From Okeania sp. SIO1I7 (GTDB taxonomy: Bacteria > Cyanobacteriota > Cyanobacteriia > Cyanobacteriales > Microcoleaceae): a DNA stretch of 64,000 nt. This document shows positions 17,524-28,484 of the stretch, one piece after another. Made by a program: the position numbers and the translations under genes. Below the pieces are notes generated by a model that had not been told where the DNA came from, did no database searches, and saw only the letters and a program-made list of their open reading frames with translations. How positions within the stretch are numbered: the first letter of the stretch is position 1; the number at the start of each line of letters is the position of its first letter. The stretch spans positions 1-64,000 of the forward strand of contig JAAHGF010000028.1 of NCBI GenBank assembly GCA_010672585.1, given 5' to 3'.

Positions 17524-20500
17524 CTATAATTTTTTTTTCAAAACTGCTATTACTTTTTCATATTCAGCATCAAGTTCTAACACCATATCCATTCCTTCAG
17601 TTATCAGTTCAGAGCCTTGTAAATTTGCTAATTTATCACATAAAATAGGAATATTTATTGCTCCAATATTAGCACTATAAGCACCCAAACGTTGAGTATA
17701 CTTTTTTAATTCTTCTGTTGAATTAATAGCAATTGCATTTAAAATTTGTTGCATATAATGAGCAGCATTTTCTAAATAATCCTCAATCATTTTAGCTATA
17801 ACATTATTTGCGTTTGTGCCTGATGCTTGGCGAATAGAATCTAAAACTGTTAAATCTAAAACTGAGTGATTAATATTATTAACAGAGTCACTAAAACTAT
17901 TATCAGTAATAATTTCAGTGACGGAAGTTGACGAATCAATATTATTAATAGATCTAAAATTAATCAATGCTTGTGTGAATTGTTCGTACTCATTTTCAAG
18001 TAGAGGAAAAATTTCTGCCGCTCCTATGGTAGTATCTGCTCGTCCCAAATCTTCCAGCTGATTACATATATTTCCCATAGTAACTGCTCCCAAATTACCA
18101 CTACTAGAACGCATAGTATGAGCTGCCATTCGTAATGCCTTAGCATCATTAGTTGTAATTGCTTCTCGAATTGCTGCTAACCTACCTGGAGTATAATTAA
18201 GATAATCTCCAATAATTTCACTTAAAAGTTCATCGCCTCCCATCTTTCTAATTGACTCTAACATTGTAATATCTAGCATTGACTTGTCCTGTGTTATAGA
18301 ATTATCTCTAATAATACTATTACTTAACTGTTGATTATTTTGAATAATATGAGTATCAAAACTATTTTGCCATATTGATATATCTGCATCAATTCGATTA
18401 GCTTGCTGTAGTACATAGGCTAATTCTTGAATTTGGATAGGTTTAGAGATAAAATCACTCATACCAGCCTCCAAACATTCATTGCGGTCCTCTAACATAG
18501 CGTTAGCAGTAACAGCAATAATGCGTGGACATAGTTCAGTAGAGTATTGCTGACGTAGAAGACGAGTTGCTTCCAGACCATCCATTTCTGGCATTTGTAA
18601 ATCCATCAACACCACATCATAAGGCTGACGTTGCAAAGCCTCTAAAACCTCTATGCCATTTGCCACAACATCTGCTCGGTATCCTAACTGCTGTATTTGT
18701 AGCAAGGCGACTTTTTGGTTGACTACATTATCTTCTGCCAGTAATATTCGTAGGTTTTGTACTGGTTGAAAGTCAGCCTTCGGTGCAACAGCTAAATTTT
18801 CAATACTGACTTTTTTGCCTGTAAAAATATTAATTATCGTATTATAAAGTGAAGATATTCTAATTGGTTTATTAATAAATGCAGCAAAATTAACATCTGA
18901 AAATTCTGCTAACAGCTTCTGTTCTTCTAATGAACCTAACATAATCAGAGGTAAATTTTGACCTAAAGTTTGTTTGCGGATGGTTATAGCTAGAGTCAAA
19001 CCGTTCATCTGAGCCATATCAATATCCAATATAGCTAGATCGAACTTCATGCCTTGGTTAATTAAATCAACCGCCTCACTACCAGAAGCAACTGCCCAAG
19101 TTAACATTCCCCAAGACTGTCCTTGTATAGCTAGCATTTTTCGATTAGTTGTATTATCATCTACTATTAGTAATCGTTTTTCCGCTAAATATTGCTTTGC
19201 TTCTTCGTTAACGTTATTTGAATCGATCGCAGGTCTAGCAACTATCGTAAAGTAGAAAGTTGAACCTTCACCTACTTTACTTTCTACCCACATTTTACCC
19301 CCCATTAATTCACTTAACTTTTTACTAATTGCCAAACCTAGACCAGATCCACCATAATTACGATTAATAGAAGAATTAACCTGACTAAAAGACTTAAATA
19401 AACGGTCCATTTGCTCTGGAGCAATGCCGATACCAGTATCTCGCACGGCAAATTGAATTTCATAAATGTCATTATCGTCACTGTCGTCCCTGGAAGTTGC
19501 CTGTACATGAACCGTAACTTCTCCAGCATTAGTGAATTTAATGGCATTACCGAGCAAATTTACCAGAATTTGTCGTAAACGAGTCACATCTCCGATAATC
19601 TTCAGAGGTGTCATTTGTTCAACTATGTAAGCCAACTCCAGATTTTTCTCTTGCCCTCTCAAAGCTAACAAATTCAAAGATTCCTCAATACATTCTTGTA
19701 AATCAAATGCTTGTTCTTCTAGCTCTAATTTATCAGCATCAATTTTTGAGAAATCAAGGATATCATTAATTAGAGTCAGTAAACTATTTCCACTCATGCG
19801 AATAGTTTCAGCAAAATCTCTTTGCTGAGTTTGTAACTCTGTATCTAGAAGCAAACCTGTCATACCAATCACCGCATTCATCGGAGTCCGAATTTCGTGA
19901 CTCATTGTGGCTAGAAATTGACTTTTTGCTTGAGCTGCTGCTTCTGCTGCTTTTGTCGCTTTTTCCAAAGCACAATTTTTTAGAGTCAATTCCTCTTTTC
20001 GCAAAACTTCTTGCTCTAACAGATGAGCGTGAGCGATCGCTATACCTACTTGTTCAGCTATTGCTTCCAATAATTCTATTTCTTCTGTTGTCCATTCACG
20101 ATAAGAGTCACATTGATGTAATCCTATAATACCATTAGCTTTTCCTTGATAAGAAGTTCGTACTGCCAACATTGATTTGAGATTTATCTGCTGACAGAAA
20201 TCTATCATTGGTTTGAGCAACGGATGGGTATATACATTAGGAGTAGAGACAGCTCGGTCTTGGGATAAAATTTGTTCCACATGGGGGTTCCCGACAACTG
20301 GAACCTTCAAACCTAGTAAAGATGGATGCCCAGTCTCCAAATATTCTGCCATATAGGGAATTTCTGGTAGAGCTATGTTAATGTAGGTATGAATCATGCA
20401 GCGATTTACTTTAAAAGCACGACCTACTTGGTTAACTGTAGTCTGAAAGATGGTGTTAATATCTAAACTCTGGCGAATTTCTTGGCTAATTTGCCTCAAC

Positions 20501-22578
20501 AATACTCCTCGTTGGACCTGTTTTTCTAGAGCTGTTTGAGCTTGCTGACGTTCTAATTCATTACCTACCCATTGAGCCATTAATTTTAAAAGTTGGCGAT
20601 CGCTATCTTTGAAAGGTGTTGTCCGTTTATTGAAACTTCCAAAGGCAAGTACACCATGAAGTACTCTTCCCACTGACACAGGAGTACCCATATATGCCTC
20701 TAAACCAAGGTTAGTGTAGGCGGGATGGGAAGACCATGTTGATTCCTGAGCTGCTTCAAAGCATATAAATTTTTCCGAACGAAAGACTGTGCCACAAAAA
20801 GTTTGGTCTAAATCAAACTCATCTTCTACCTGAACTGAAAAATCAATGTGTTTTGGTTTCTGTACAGCAATTGCTTTGTAGCGATCGCCATTAATATATC
20901 CTAGAATACCAATTTCAAGTTCAAAACGTCGTCTTCCCATAGCTAGAAGTCCTTGTATTCGTTGGTTAAAGTTAAGCTTTGGTGCTGAAGCTACTTTGTA
21001 AAGAGAACGAATAGCTACTTCTCCTTCTCGGATTTCTTTTTCTATTTGTTTGCGTTCGCTAATATCCCGAACAAAAGTACAATTATACTCTTTTCCATTA
21101 AATTCTAAATAATTCACAGTCACATCTACTGGAATAATTTTACCTTCTTTAGTTCTGTGAAAACTTTCTATTCTGAAAGTGCGAAAATCTTTCAATTCTT
21201 GCCAATGTTGCCTCCACTGTTCCTCAGATGAGATGATGGTATCAACATCCAAAACTCTCATCTGTAGAAGTTCAGCTTTGGAATAACCTAGAGTACGACA
21301 CGCTGCTTCATTTACATAGAAAAATTTGGCATCATAACCCATTAAATAAATTGCATCCGCAGCTTTGTCTAAGGAAAAATGACTCAGCTTTAAAGCTTCC
21401 TCAACTTGTTTGCGTTGGGTAATATTATTCAGAGTTCCCGAGGTTCCAGTTAAATTACCCTCTGCATCGAAATGAGTTTGGATAAATGCTTCAATCCAAC
21501 AAAACCCACCTTTTTTAGTCAGGTAGCGGGATTCTATATTTCCATTTTTACTATCTTGACCATTTATATAACTTTGGAACTTGTTTAAAGTTTGGAGACG
21601 CTCGGATGGATGTATAAAATCTGAAAAGTTCTTTCCTAGACTTTCTTCTACTGTAAAACCTGTCATATTTTCCCAAGCTGCATTGAGAAATATCCATTTA
21701 CCTGTAGCATCTGTTTGAAAAATTACTTCTGCGATATTATCAACTACATAGCGATATTTTTCCTCCCTTTCTAACAGTGCAGTTTCTGTCTTTTCCCTTT
21801 CTACGATCTGCTGTTGTAAATCTAACAAATTTTCTTGAATTTGAGTGGCCATTTGATGCATACTACCCTGGATAATGCCTATTTCATCATTGCCTTGGGT
21901 ATCATTATTTTCATCTAATTTTCTTTTTGTGAGTGTTGTAGCAAGCTCAGTTAATTTTTGTAATGGAACACCAACCTGTCGCTGAAACAAAATTATTATT
22001 ACAGTCACTAGCACACCACTCATAGTCATAGAAATAACTAAAGTTTTGACAGCATTTTGATATAATTCTGTTGTAATTTTGTTTACTGAAAAACCTAATC
22101 TTATTTCTCCAAGATATTCATCATTATTAATAATTGGAGAACTTACTTCGTATATATTCTCTTTTTCTTTAAGGTGATTAATAATATTGAGAGTATTATT
22201 TTTTTTCAAGTTATGTATTTTAAGCTCCTTGGCGATCGTCGGGTTTTCTAAATCGATTTGAGCTGTGAGGGGAATTCCTTGTCGATCTATGGCAGCACCG
22301 TAAATAAAATTACTATCGTGAATTGTGCGTTCCATAAATGTTTGTAAGGTGCTGAAATTTGACTTGAGAATTGCTTCTCCACTAATAGTACTTAAAAATT
22401 GGACTTCATTTTCAGCTTTTTTTTCTAGTTTCTCTAACTGCCATTTCAAGTTTTGTCGGATTAGGACTATTTCTGCTACTAGGTTGATACTTATTAATAA
22501 GATACTTGTAATTACCAAATAGCGAACAGCAATACGACTTTTCCACCAAGTATGTACAGACCTTTGATTATTATCCAT
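17524..22578 (-). CDS. Hybrid sensor histidine kinase with two receivers and two HPt domains
   Basis: A 1684-residue membrane-bound multistep phosphorelay protein. In order: membrane segment (19-40), periplasmic sensor, second membrane segment (~180-198), HAMP (~199-255), PAS (~270-390), PAS (~395-515), GAF (~530-665), GAF (~690-860), HisKA with [14 protein letters not shown] near residue 891, HATPase with [18 protein letters not shown], receiver 1 (LIVDDN ~1137; acceptor in LDID), receiver 2 (LLAEDN ~1283; [12 protein letters not shown]), HPt1 ([14 protein letters not shown], His ~1487) and HPt2 (~1580-1680). In HPt2 the phospho-accepting His is replaced by Gln ([14 protein letters not shown], residue 1629). 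The signal sensed is unknown. The gene stands alone on its strand between repeat-filled gaps. Confidence 0.93.
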   Translation of the reverse strand: MDNNQRSVHTWWKSRIAVRYLVITSILLISINLVAEIVLIRQNLKWQLEKLEKKAENEVQFLSTISGEAILKSNFSTLQTFMERTIHDSNFIYGAAIDRQGIPLTAQIDLENPTIAKELKIHNLKKNNTLNIINHLKEKENIYEVSSPIINNDEYLGEIRLGFSVNKITTELYQNAVKTLVISMTMSGVLVTVIIILFQRQVGVPLQKLTELATTLTKRKLDENNDTQGNDEIGIIQGSMHQMATQIQENLLDLQQQIVEREKTETALLEREEKYRYVVDNIAEVIFQTDATGKWIFLNAAWENMTGFTVEESLGKNFSDFIHPSERLQTLNKFQSYINGQDSKNGNIESRYLTKKGGFCWIEAFIQTHFDAEGNLTGTSGTLNNITQRKQVEEALKLSHFSLDKAADAIYLMGYDAKFFYVNEAACRTLGYSKAELLQMRVLDVDTIISSEEQWRQHWQELKDFRTFRIESFHRTKEGKIIPVDVTVNYLEFNGKEYNCTFVRDISERKQIEKEIREGEVAIRSLYKVASAPKLNFNQRIQGLLAMGRRRFELEIGILGYINGDRYKAIAVQKPKHIDFSVQVEDEFDLDQTFCGTVFRSEKFICFEAAQESTWSSHPAYTNLGLEAYMGTPVSVGRVLHGVLAFGSFNKRTTPFKDSDRQLLKLMAQWVGNELERQQAQTALEKQVQRGVLLRQISQEIRQSLDINTIFQTTVNQVGRAFKVNRCMIHTYINIALPEIPYMAEYLETGHPSLLGLKVPVVGNPHVEQILSQDRAVSTPNVYTHPLLKPMIDFCQQINLKSMLAVRTSYQGKANGIIGLHQCDSYREWTTEEIELLEAIAEQVGIAIAHAHLLEQEVLRKEELTLKNCALEKATKAAEAAAQAKSQFLATMSHEIRTPMNAVIGMTGLLLDTELQTQQRDFAETIRMSGNSLLTLINDILDFSKIDADKLELEEQAFDLQECIEESLNLLALRGQEKNLELAYIVEQMTPLKIIGDVTRLRQILVNLLGNAIKFTNAGEVTVHVQATSRDDSDDNDIYEIQFAVRDTGIGIAPEQMDRLFKSFSQVNSSINRNYGGSGLGLAISKKLSELMGGKMWVESKVGEGSTFYFTIVARPAIDSNNVNEEAKQYLAEKRLLIVDDNTTNRKMLAIQGQSWGMLTWAVASGSEAVDLINQGMKFDLAILDIDMAQMNGLTLAITIRKQTLGQNLPLIMLGSLEEQKLLAEFSDVNFAAFINKPIRISSLYNTIINIFTGKKVSIENLAVAPKADFQPVQNLRILLAEDNVVNQKVALLQIQQLGYRADVVANGIEVLEALQRQPYDVVLMDLQMPEMDGLEATRLLRQQYSTELCPRIIAVTANAMLEDRNECLEAGMSDFISKPIQIQELAYVLQQANRIDADISIWQNSFDTHIIQNNQQLSNSIIRDNSITQDKSMLDITMLESIRKMGGDELLSEIIGDYLNYTPGRLAAIREAITTNDAKALRMAAHTMRSSSGNLGAVTMGNICNQLEDLGRADTTIGAAEIFPLLENEYEQFTQALINFRSINNIDSSTSVTEIITDNSFSDSVNNINHSVLDLTVLDSIRQASGTNANNVIAKMIEDYLENAAHYMQQILNAIAINSTEELKKYTQRLGAYSANIGAINIPILCDKLANLQGSELITEGMDMVLELDAEYEKVIAVLKKKL

Positions 22579-23354
22579 TTCTTATTTCCTATGTACTAAA
22601 CTTATTTATATTTTAAGTGAATCAAAAGTTTAGTAGCTCAATTTTTTTTATTTCAATTTTTTAGTTTTAGCTAGTTTGAATGATACTTTGGTACTTATTA
22701 TTAATGATTAATGAGAATACAGTATTTTTTTCCTCTTCTATCTCTTTATAGATTATCGACGACTCACAGTTGCACCGCTGTCCCCTAAAAGCCAAAACTT
22801 TTTACCCGATCTATTTGAGATAGAGAAATGCTAAATACCAATCCGTGCATAATGTGTAAAAAATTCAAAAAATTAAGTCTGAAACTCTTATCCCAGATGA
22901 GCTTTTGCCTTTTTATAGAATCTTTTTCACACAACCGCGTTGCGGACTATCATCTGATATGGTATCTGGATATTTAGTTATCGTATGATTTAGTCCTCAG
23001 GAGTCAGGAGTCAGGAGAAAGGAGTCAGGAGTCAGGAGTCAGGAGAAAGGAAGGATGAGAGTGGGAATTATCTGGAAAAATTCCGGCATTTTATGTCTGC
23101 ATTGAATGGAAGTAGAAAGTGCGATAACTGTATAACCGAATTTTATCTGATCTTTCCTTAGTATATGGATACTCTAATAGCAAATATTTATCAAATTGGT
23201 ATAAGTCTTTATTGGACTTAGACTGGAGAATCTATAATCATATTTACTTATTTACTTAACAAATTTTTGGACTTACTGATGGCCAGAGAGAAAACCGAAC
23301 AAGAGAAATAGCCTACACTAATAACAAAGTAAACAAAATAGCGATTCATTTTCT
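22579..23354. other. Gene-free stretch between two divergent genes
   Basis: Lies between the kinase (leftward) and the protease (rightward), so it must hold both promoters, none of which I can place with confidence. A GTCAGGA heptamer tract is at 22993-23050. No gene is seen. Confidence 0.55.
22993..23050. repeat. Heptanucleotide tandem repeat (GTCAGGA)n
   Basis: Interrupted run of GTCAGGA units, with GAAAGGA variants inside. The reverse form GACTCCT occurs at several other places (about 5520, 10440 and 47505). Confidence 0.75.
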
Positions 23355-26318
23355 ATGCCCGTATTAAGCGAAAGAACCTTAGAAGTTGGACAACAATTAG
23401 AAGGCTTTGAGGTAAAAGCCATTACCCCCCTCAAGCAACAGCAGATGGTGGCATATCAACTGGAGCATCTGAAAACTGGTGCCAAACTGCTACACCTCTA
23501 CTCAGAAGATGCGGAAAATCTGTTTTCTATTAGTTTTCCTACTCCTCCGCCAAATAGTACAGGAATACCCCACATTCTAGAACATTCTGTTTTAGCAGGT
23601 TCAGAAAAATATCCTGTACGAGAACCATTTTTTGAAATGCTAAAAATGAGTCCGGCAACCTTCATCAATGCCATGACCGGACCTGACTGTACTTATTATC
23701 CAGTCTCCAGCAAAGTCAAACAAGACCTATTCAACCTAGCAGAAGTATACTTTGATGCAGTATTTCATCCTCTGCTGACTGAAAATACATTCAAACGGGA
23801 AGGCCACCACCTAGCTCCTGCCGATCCGGAAAACCCTCAAGGCGAACTCAAATTTACTGGGGTAGTTTACAACGAGATGAGTGGTGTCTTTTCAGACCCC
23901 GAACAACGCTTAGATAGTATTGCCAACCGGATTCTATTTCCTGACAACATTTATGGCCTTGAATACGGAGGCGACCCGAAAAATATTCCCGAACTAACTT
24001 ACGAAGATTTCCGGGAGTTTCACGCCAACTATTATCATCCTAGTAATGCTTACTTTGTATTCTATGGGAATATTACCACTCCAGAATATCTACAATTTTT
24101 GGCTGAAAAGTTAGATGTTTTTGAACAACGGAAACCCAACATAAACATTACTCCTCAGTCTCAATGGAGCGAACCTCGTTTCCAAGAAGATTCTTATCCT
24201 ATTAGTGCAGCAGACTCAGCAGAAGAGAAAACTTATATTCTGCTCAAATGGTTAGTGGGAGATAGCACCAACTCTGATGAATGGGTTGCCTTGGATATTC
24301 TCAGTCGAATACTTTTGGGAAATGAAGGAGCACCATTAAAAAAGGCGATCGTTGAGTCTCAAATAGGTCAAGACTTACTAAGGTCTGGAGTAGACTCTTT
24401 AGGTAAGGAAACTACTTTTCATATTGGTATTCAAGGTAGTGAACCAGACCGTGGTGAAGCATTCAGTCAGTTAATTATTAATACTCTCGCAGAACTTGCA
24501 GAAACTGAACTTGAACCTAGTCTTGTGGAAGCAGCTTTTCAACAAGCAGCATACCAACATCAAGAAATTGCCAGTATGTATCCTTTGCGGATGTTGTTCC
24601 GGGTGATGCAAACTTGGATTTATGGTAACGACCCGTTAACGTTTTTGCAGATCGACGATCGCCTTGTTGAATGTAAACAACGTTATCTTGAAAATCCTAA
24701 TTATTTCAACGACCTCATCCGCGAAAAGTTACTCAACAACTCCCACCGTTTAACTTTAGTATTAAAGCCAGACCAAGAATGGCAATCTGCTTATGACCAA
24801 GAAGTAGCAGCACAAGTTGAACAGGTACGTTCTCAACTGACTCCAGAAGAGCTAGAGCATATAGCTAATGAAGCAGAAGCACTAGAAGTGGAGTCAGGAA
24901 CTCCCAACGATCCAGAAGCAGTAGCTAAACTACCTCAACTACAGGTAAGCGACTTACCGCCAAAACCAGATGATATTCCTACTGATGTCGAACAGATTGA
25001 TGGTGGAGTGACACTATTACGCAACCATGTGTTAGCAAATGGGGTAAACTATTTACAACTAGATTTTAGTTTGCGGGGGTTGCCTGAAGATTTGTGGTTG
25101 TATGTACCTACTTATATAGATGCTTTGCGGAAGTTGGGTGCAGGGGATATGGATTACGAACATATTGCCCGACGCATTGCTTCTTATACAGGGGGAATTA
25201 ATTTTAGAACTCAGTTGCGGACTCACGCTCAAGACCCCTATCGTCCTATATATGGATTTCGTGTTACTCTGAAAACTCTTGACGAACAACTACAACCGGC
25301 ATTAGATTTATTGCGAGATTTGATTTTTGCAGTCAACCCTCGCGACACAGCTAGACTGCGGGATGTTGTTAATCAGTCTCTGGCTCAATGTAGTTCTGAT
25401 TTGGTTTACAATGGTATCTACACAGCCATGTTGCGGGCTAGCGCTGGCATGACTGCAGAAGCTAAAATTAGCCAAGTTATTAACGGTTTGCCTCAATTAG
25501 AGTTGCTGAATAAAGTATGCGATCGCTTTGATGAGCATGGGGCAAATTTGATGGCCAAAATTGAAACCATCCGCGATTATGTTGCGAATCAACCTTTAAC
25601 TGCTAGTTTCACTGGTTCCGACCATGGTTATGAGCTGGTGAAGAAAACTCTCTCAGAGTGGAGTCAGCAGCAACAGCAACAACCAGGAGAGAATTTTCCT
25701 AATCGCTTCGATCCTATTTACAATCTACGGGAAGGTTTGGCAGGTCCTGTACAGGTAGCATATTGCGTTCAGACTATGCCTGCTCCTCACTTCAGCCATC
25801 CAAAATCTCCATTGTTAGCATTAGGCGCTCATTTGTTGGGTTTGGGTTATCTATTCAGTGAAATTCGTTTGAAGGGTAATGCTTACGGTGCTGGATGCTC
25901 TTACAGTGGGTTAGGAAAAGTTATTTCTTTGTATTCTTACCGAGACCCTCATGTGAGTCGCACTCTTGAGGTGTTTGTTGGTTTGATAGATTATATCAAG
26001 GATTTAGATTGGACTCAGACTGATGTTGACCGAGCTATTATTGCTACTATTCAGGATGATTCCCCAGTGTTACGCCCAGAGATGGCTACAAGTTTAGCCT
26101 TGGAGCGTTATTTGATAGGGCAAACTACTGAAGTACGAGAGGAACGTTATCAGCGATCGCTCAATGCTACGATAGCGGATGTGAAGCAAACTTTGTTAGA
26201 TGTGTTTACTTCAGGAATGGAACGCAGTAACATTTGTGTGATGTCTTCTCGCGCCAAATTAGAAGAAGCAAACCATCAAATGGAAGCAAACCCGTTGGAA
26301 ATTTCTGATATTATGTGA
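23355..26318 (+). CDS. M16C peptidase, presequence protease-like (PreP family)
   Basis: A zinc metalloprotease of the pitrilysin family, 987 residues, matching the ~1000-residue PreP subfamily that degrades presequences and other short peptides in organelles and cyanobacteria. The inverted zinc motif HxxEH is HILEH at residues 73-77, followed by SVLAGSEKYPVREPFFEML and FINAMTGPDCTYYPVSS, strongly conserved in PreP. The second half carries the M16C-associated region and the inactive C-terminal halves of the chamber. No signal peptide is visible, so it is probably cytoplasmic. It stands alone, with the next gene on the opposite strand. Confidence 0.92.
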   Translation: MPVLSERTLEVGQQLEGFEVKAITPLKQQQMVAYQLEHLKTGAKLLHLYSEDAENLFSISFPTPPPNSTGIPHILEHSVLAGSEKYPVREPFFEMLKMSPATFINAMTGPDCTYYPVSSKVKQDLFNLAEVYFDAVFHPLLTENTFKREGHHLAPADPENPQGELKFTGVVYNEMSGVFSDPEQRLDSIANRILFPDNIYGLEYGGDPKNIPELTYEDFREFHANYYHPSNAYFVFYGNITTPEYLQFLAEKLDVFEQRKPNINITPQSQWSEPRFQEDSYPISAADSAEEKTYILLKWLVGDSTNSDEWVALDILSRILLGNEGAPLKKAIVESQIGQDLLRSGVDSLGKETTFHIGIQGSEPDRGEAFSQLIINTLAELAETELEPSLVEAAFQQAAYQHQEIASMYPLRMLFRVMQTWIYGNDPLTFLQIDDRLVECKQRYLENPNYFNDLIREKLLNNSHRLTLVLKPDQEWQSAYDQEVAAQVEQVRSQLTPEELEHIANEAEALEVESGTPNDPEAVAKLPQLQVSDLPPKPDDIPTDVEQIDGGVTLLRNHVLANGVNYLQLDFSLRGLPEDLWLYVPTYIDALRKLGAGDMDYEHIARRIASYTGGINFRTQLRTHAQDPYRPIYGFRVTLKTLDEQLQPALDLLRDLIFAVNPRDTARLRDVVNQSLAQCSSDLVYNGIYTAMLRASAGMTAEAKISQVINGLPQLELLNKVCDRFDEHGANLMAKIETIRDYVANQPLTASFTGSDHGYELVKKTLSEWSQQQQQQPGENFPNRFDPIYNLREGLAGPVQVAYCVQTMPAPHFSHPKSPLLALGAHLLGLGYLFSEIRLKGNAYGAGCSYSGLGKVISLYSYRDPHVSRTLEVFVGLIDYIKDLDWTQTDVDRAIIATIQDDSPVLRPEMATSLALERYLIGQTTEVREERYQRSLNATIADVKQTLLDVFTSGMERSNICVMSSRAKLEEANHQMEANPLEISDIM

Positions 26319-26697
26319 TTTCAGAATGGTTAGATAAAATCAGTTAATCAGTTAATCGCTTAATGGCTAATAGCTAATAGCTGAATAGGTTATTAGTTGT
26401 TAGCCATTAATTTTCAGCTGCTCCATAAAAAGGAAGTAGATGGTTATAGTAGTAACGCCAGAGAAATCAGATCAAAGAGATTAGATCGCTAAACCCTATA
26501 TAAGGGTTTGATACTATTCTTACAGCGCTTTTCATATTGATGAACCACATCTTCACAATCACAACCCAGTAGGGACGTTCCATGGAACGTCCCTACTGTG
26601 GTCTACCCAAATGAAAACCGCTGTAATATATTTTTTACCAAAGTACCGTTAAGTTCGGCAACAGTATCAGTTGCGACTCAAACCCCTCCGTTTGCTG
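26319..26697. other. Spacer downstream of the protease, with one MITE
   Basis: Convergent intergenic region between the protease and the leftward lipid cluster. It holds AGCTAAT/AGCTGAA heptamers (about 26350-26400) and the family 3 element at 26521-26625. No gene is seen. Confidence 0.6.
26521..26625. mobile_element. MITE-like element, family 3, copy 2
   Basis: Same length (105 bp), TACAGCG.../...CGCTGTA ends and central 26-bp palindrome (26570-26595) as the copy at 14511-14615, with only scattered differences. It sits at the downstream edge of the lipid gene cluster. Confidence 0.75.
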
Positions 26698-27567
26698 TCA
26701 CAACGCTGGAAGGCTACAATTAAGCCATTCAAGCAAATGCTGATTAATTTCTTGGTAATTTTCTAATTGAGGCCAATGATTGCAATTAGACAATCTTAGA
26801 TATTGCCATTTTTCTTGCACTAGACTTCCTGTTTTTTTCATTTGATCTTCTGCCATAAAATTATCTCCCGAACTCCAAATTCCAAGAGTTGGAACTTTTA
26901 TCAAATTTTTTAACTGTGATTCTTTTTTTTGAAACGAAGACAAAACGACAGGGATTACAGGATTTGCTTTTTCCCAAACTTGAATGTAGAAAGGATCTTT
27001 GTCCTGCAAGAATTTATCGATCACACTTTCTCTGTCAGGATGACCTCGTAATACCCATCTAAAAAAGAATCCATTCATGAAACGATATATAGGAACAGCA
27101 ATAGATAAGGGGTTAAAAATCAGATACCAGCTCTTGATTAATGATTCAAGAGAAACATTTCTGACTAGAACAAAAGGATGTCCTACTGATATTGCGACAT
27201 AGGATACAAGTTTCTCTGGATATCTTTCTGCTAATTCCCAACCGACCACTGCACCGTAATCGTGAGCAATACAATGTGTATTTCTCAACTTCAATGCATC
27301 TATTAGGCCAACTACATCAGAAGATAGAGAAGCAAGTGTATATTTACTCAGATTTTTGGTCTTTTCACTTTTTCCATGACCGAGCCAATCAAAACAGATA
27401 ACACGATATCCAGACTGCACTAAGGCAGGAATTTGAAATCTCCACAGGGAACAATCATCTGGCCATCCATGCAGTAAGATAACGCTAGCACAGTTGGAGT
27501 CAGAGTTATTGCAATATTCTTGAACATAGTACTCACAACCGTTGATTTTAATGTAGCTTTCTTGCAT
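26698..27567 (-). CDS. Alpha/beta-fold hydrolase, epoxide hydrolase/dehalogenase-like
   Basis: A 289-residue soluble hydrolase. The oxyanion region is LLHGWPDD. The nucleophile elbow reads HDYGAVVGWELAERYP, with Asp at the nucleophile position as in epoxide hydrolases and haloalkane dehalogenases, not the Ser of esterases. The acid is probably in GIWSSGDNF and the catalytic His in NCNHWPQLEN. It is the last gene of the leftward block headed by the acyl ligase-oxoamine synthase, 80 bp after the transporter gene, and may tailor or recycle the cluster product (inference). The substrate cannot be read from the sequence. Confidence 0.85.
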   Translation of the reverse strand: MQESYIKINGCEYYVQEYCNNSDSNCASVILLHGWPDDCSLWRFQIPALVQSGYRVICFDWLGHGKSEKTKNLSKYTLASLSSDVVGLIDALKLRNTHCIAHDYGAVVGWELAERYPEKLVSYVAISVGHPFVLVRNVSLESLIKSWYLIFNPLSIAVPIYRFMNGFFFRWVLRGHPDRESVIDKFLQDKDPFYIQVWEKANPVIPVVLSSFQKKESQLKNLIKVPTLGIWSSGDNFMAEDQMKKTGSLVQEKWQYLRLSNCNHWPQLENYQEINQHLLEWLNCSLPAL

Positions 27568-27647
27568 TGAGCTTAATCTCCTATTTGGAATATCTTTAAT
27601 ATGACAATCTGGGCAAAAAATAGTACTAATAATGATGGCTAGATATC

Positions 27648-28484
27648 TTAAATATTGAGATCATAAGAACGTCTACAATAGAAAGATACTAGCAAGTTAA
27701 TAATCACTTCAACTAACCCAAAAGCAATCACAGTGGTTTCTATATCTGTTTGAGGAAAAGTTTTTATGGCAACAAGCAGCATCAAAGCTAAGTTTCGCGA
27801 TCCTGTCGTAAAAATCAAAGATTTTTGAGTATAAGCTTTAAAGTTCCCTAATTTCCAACCAATGACTAAAGTTGATACATTAAAACCTATTATCGCCACA
27901 ATAGATAACCATTCTAAATTAAAAATAATACTAAATTTATTGAATAAAAAAATAACTAATAGTGATACAAAAAGAATATCAGAAATAAACTCGACCGGAC
28001 GCAATAATTGCTTAACTAAAGCTTTATTACGATGATGAATAACAAAACCAACGATTAGGGGTAATAACTGGAATAATATTAAACTCCCGACGATAGGCAT
28101 AACATTAATCAGTAAGTTTCCTTCGCTAAAATAAGCCAATTGAACTGCTAAGGGTGTTACAACCACTGCTAAAATTGACAAGATAAATGTCAAGCTAACG
28201 GCAGCGGATAAATCGCCACAAGCAATCGCCACTAATTTAGGCGCAAATGCCGCTCCAGGAGCTACTGATGCAAGAAAAAGAGTAAATGCTGTAGTTCTTG
28301 GAATATCGATCATTTCCGTAAAAAAATAAGTCGCGAATGGTATGAACAAAAAATTAGCCAGTAAAGAACTGATTATTAGTCGAGAGCGTTGAAGGGTGTG
28401 AAAAATATCTTGTGCTGTTATTTGAAAACTAAGCGACAGCATTAGGGTTACGATAAAAAGTTGTAACAAAAATGTAACTATCAT
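27648..28484 (-). CDS. BASS (bile acid:sodium symporter) family transporter
   Basis: A 278-residue polytopic membrane protein of about nine or ten hydrophobic helices. The N-terminal LSLSFQITAQDIFHTLQRSR and FLASVAPGAAFAPKLVAIACGDLSAAVSLTFILS match the BASS superfamily fold. The ATG at 28484 overlaps the stop of the acyl-CoA dehydrogenase gene by one base (TGATG), which indicates translational coupling; a TTG at 28490 is the alternative. Animal SLC10 members carry sulfated and amphipathic organic anions, so export or uptake of a sulfated lipid made by this cluster is an attractive but unproven role. Confidence 0.8.
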   Translation of the reverse strand: MIVTFLLQLFIVTLMLSLSFQITAQDIFHTLQRSRLIISSLLANFLFIPFATYFFTEMIDIPRTTAFTLFLASVAPGAAFAPKLVAIACGDLSAAVSLTFILSILAVVVTPLAVQLAYFSEGNLLINVMPIVGSLILFQLLPLIVGFVIHHRNKALVKQLLRPVEFISDILFVSLLVIFLFNKFSIIFNLEWLSIVAIIGFNVSTLVIGWKLGNFKAYTQKSLIFTTGSRNLALMLLVAIKTFPQTDIETTVIAFGLVEVIINLLVSFYCRRSYDLNI

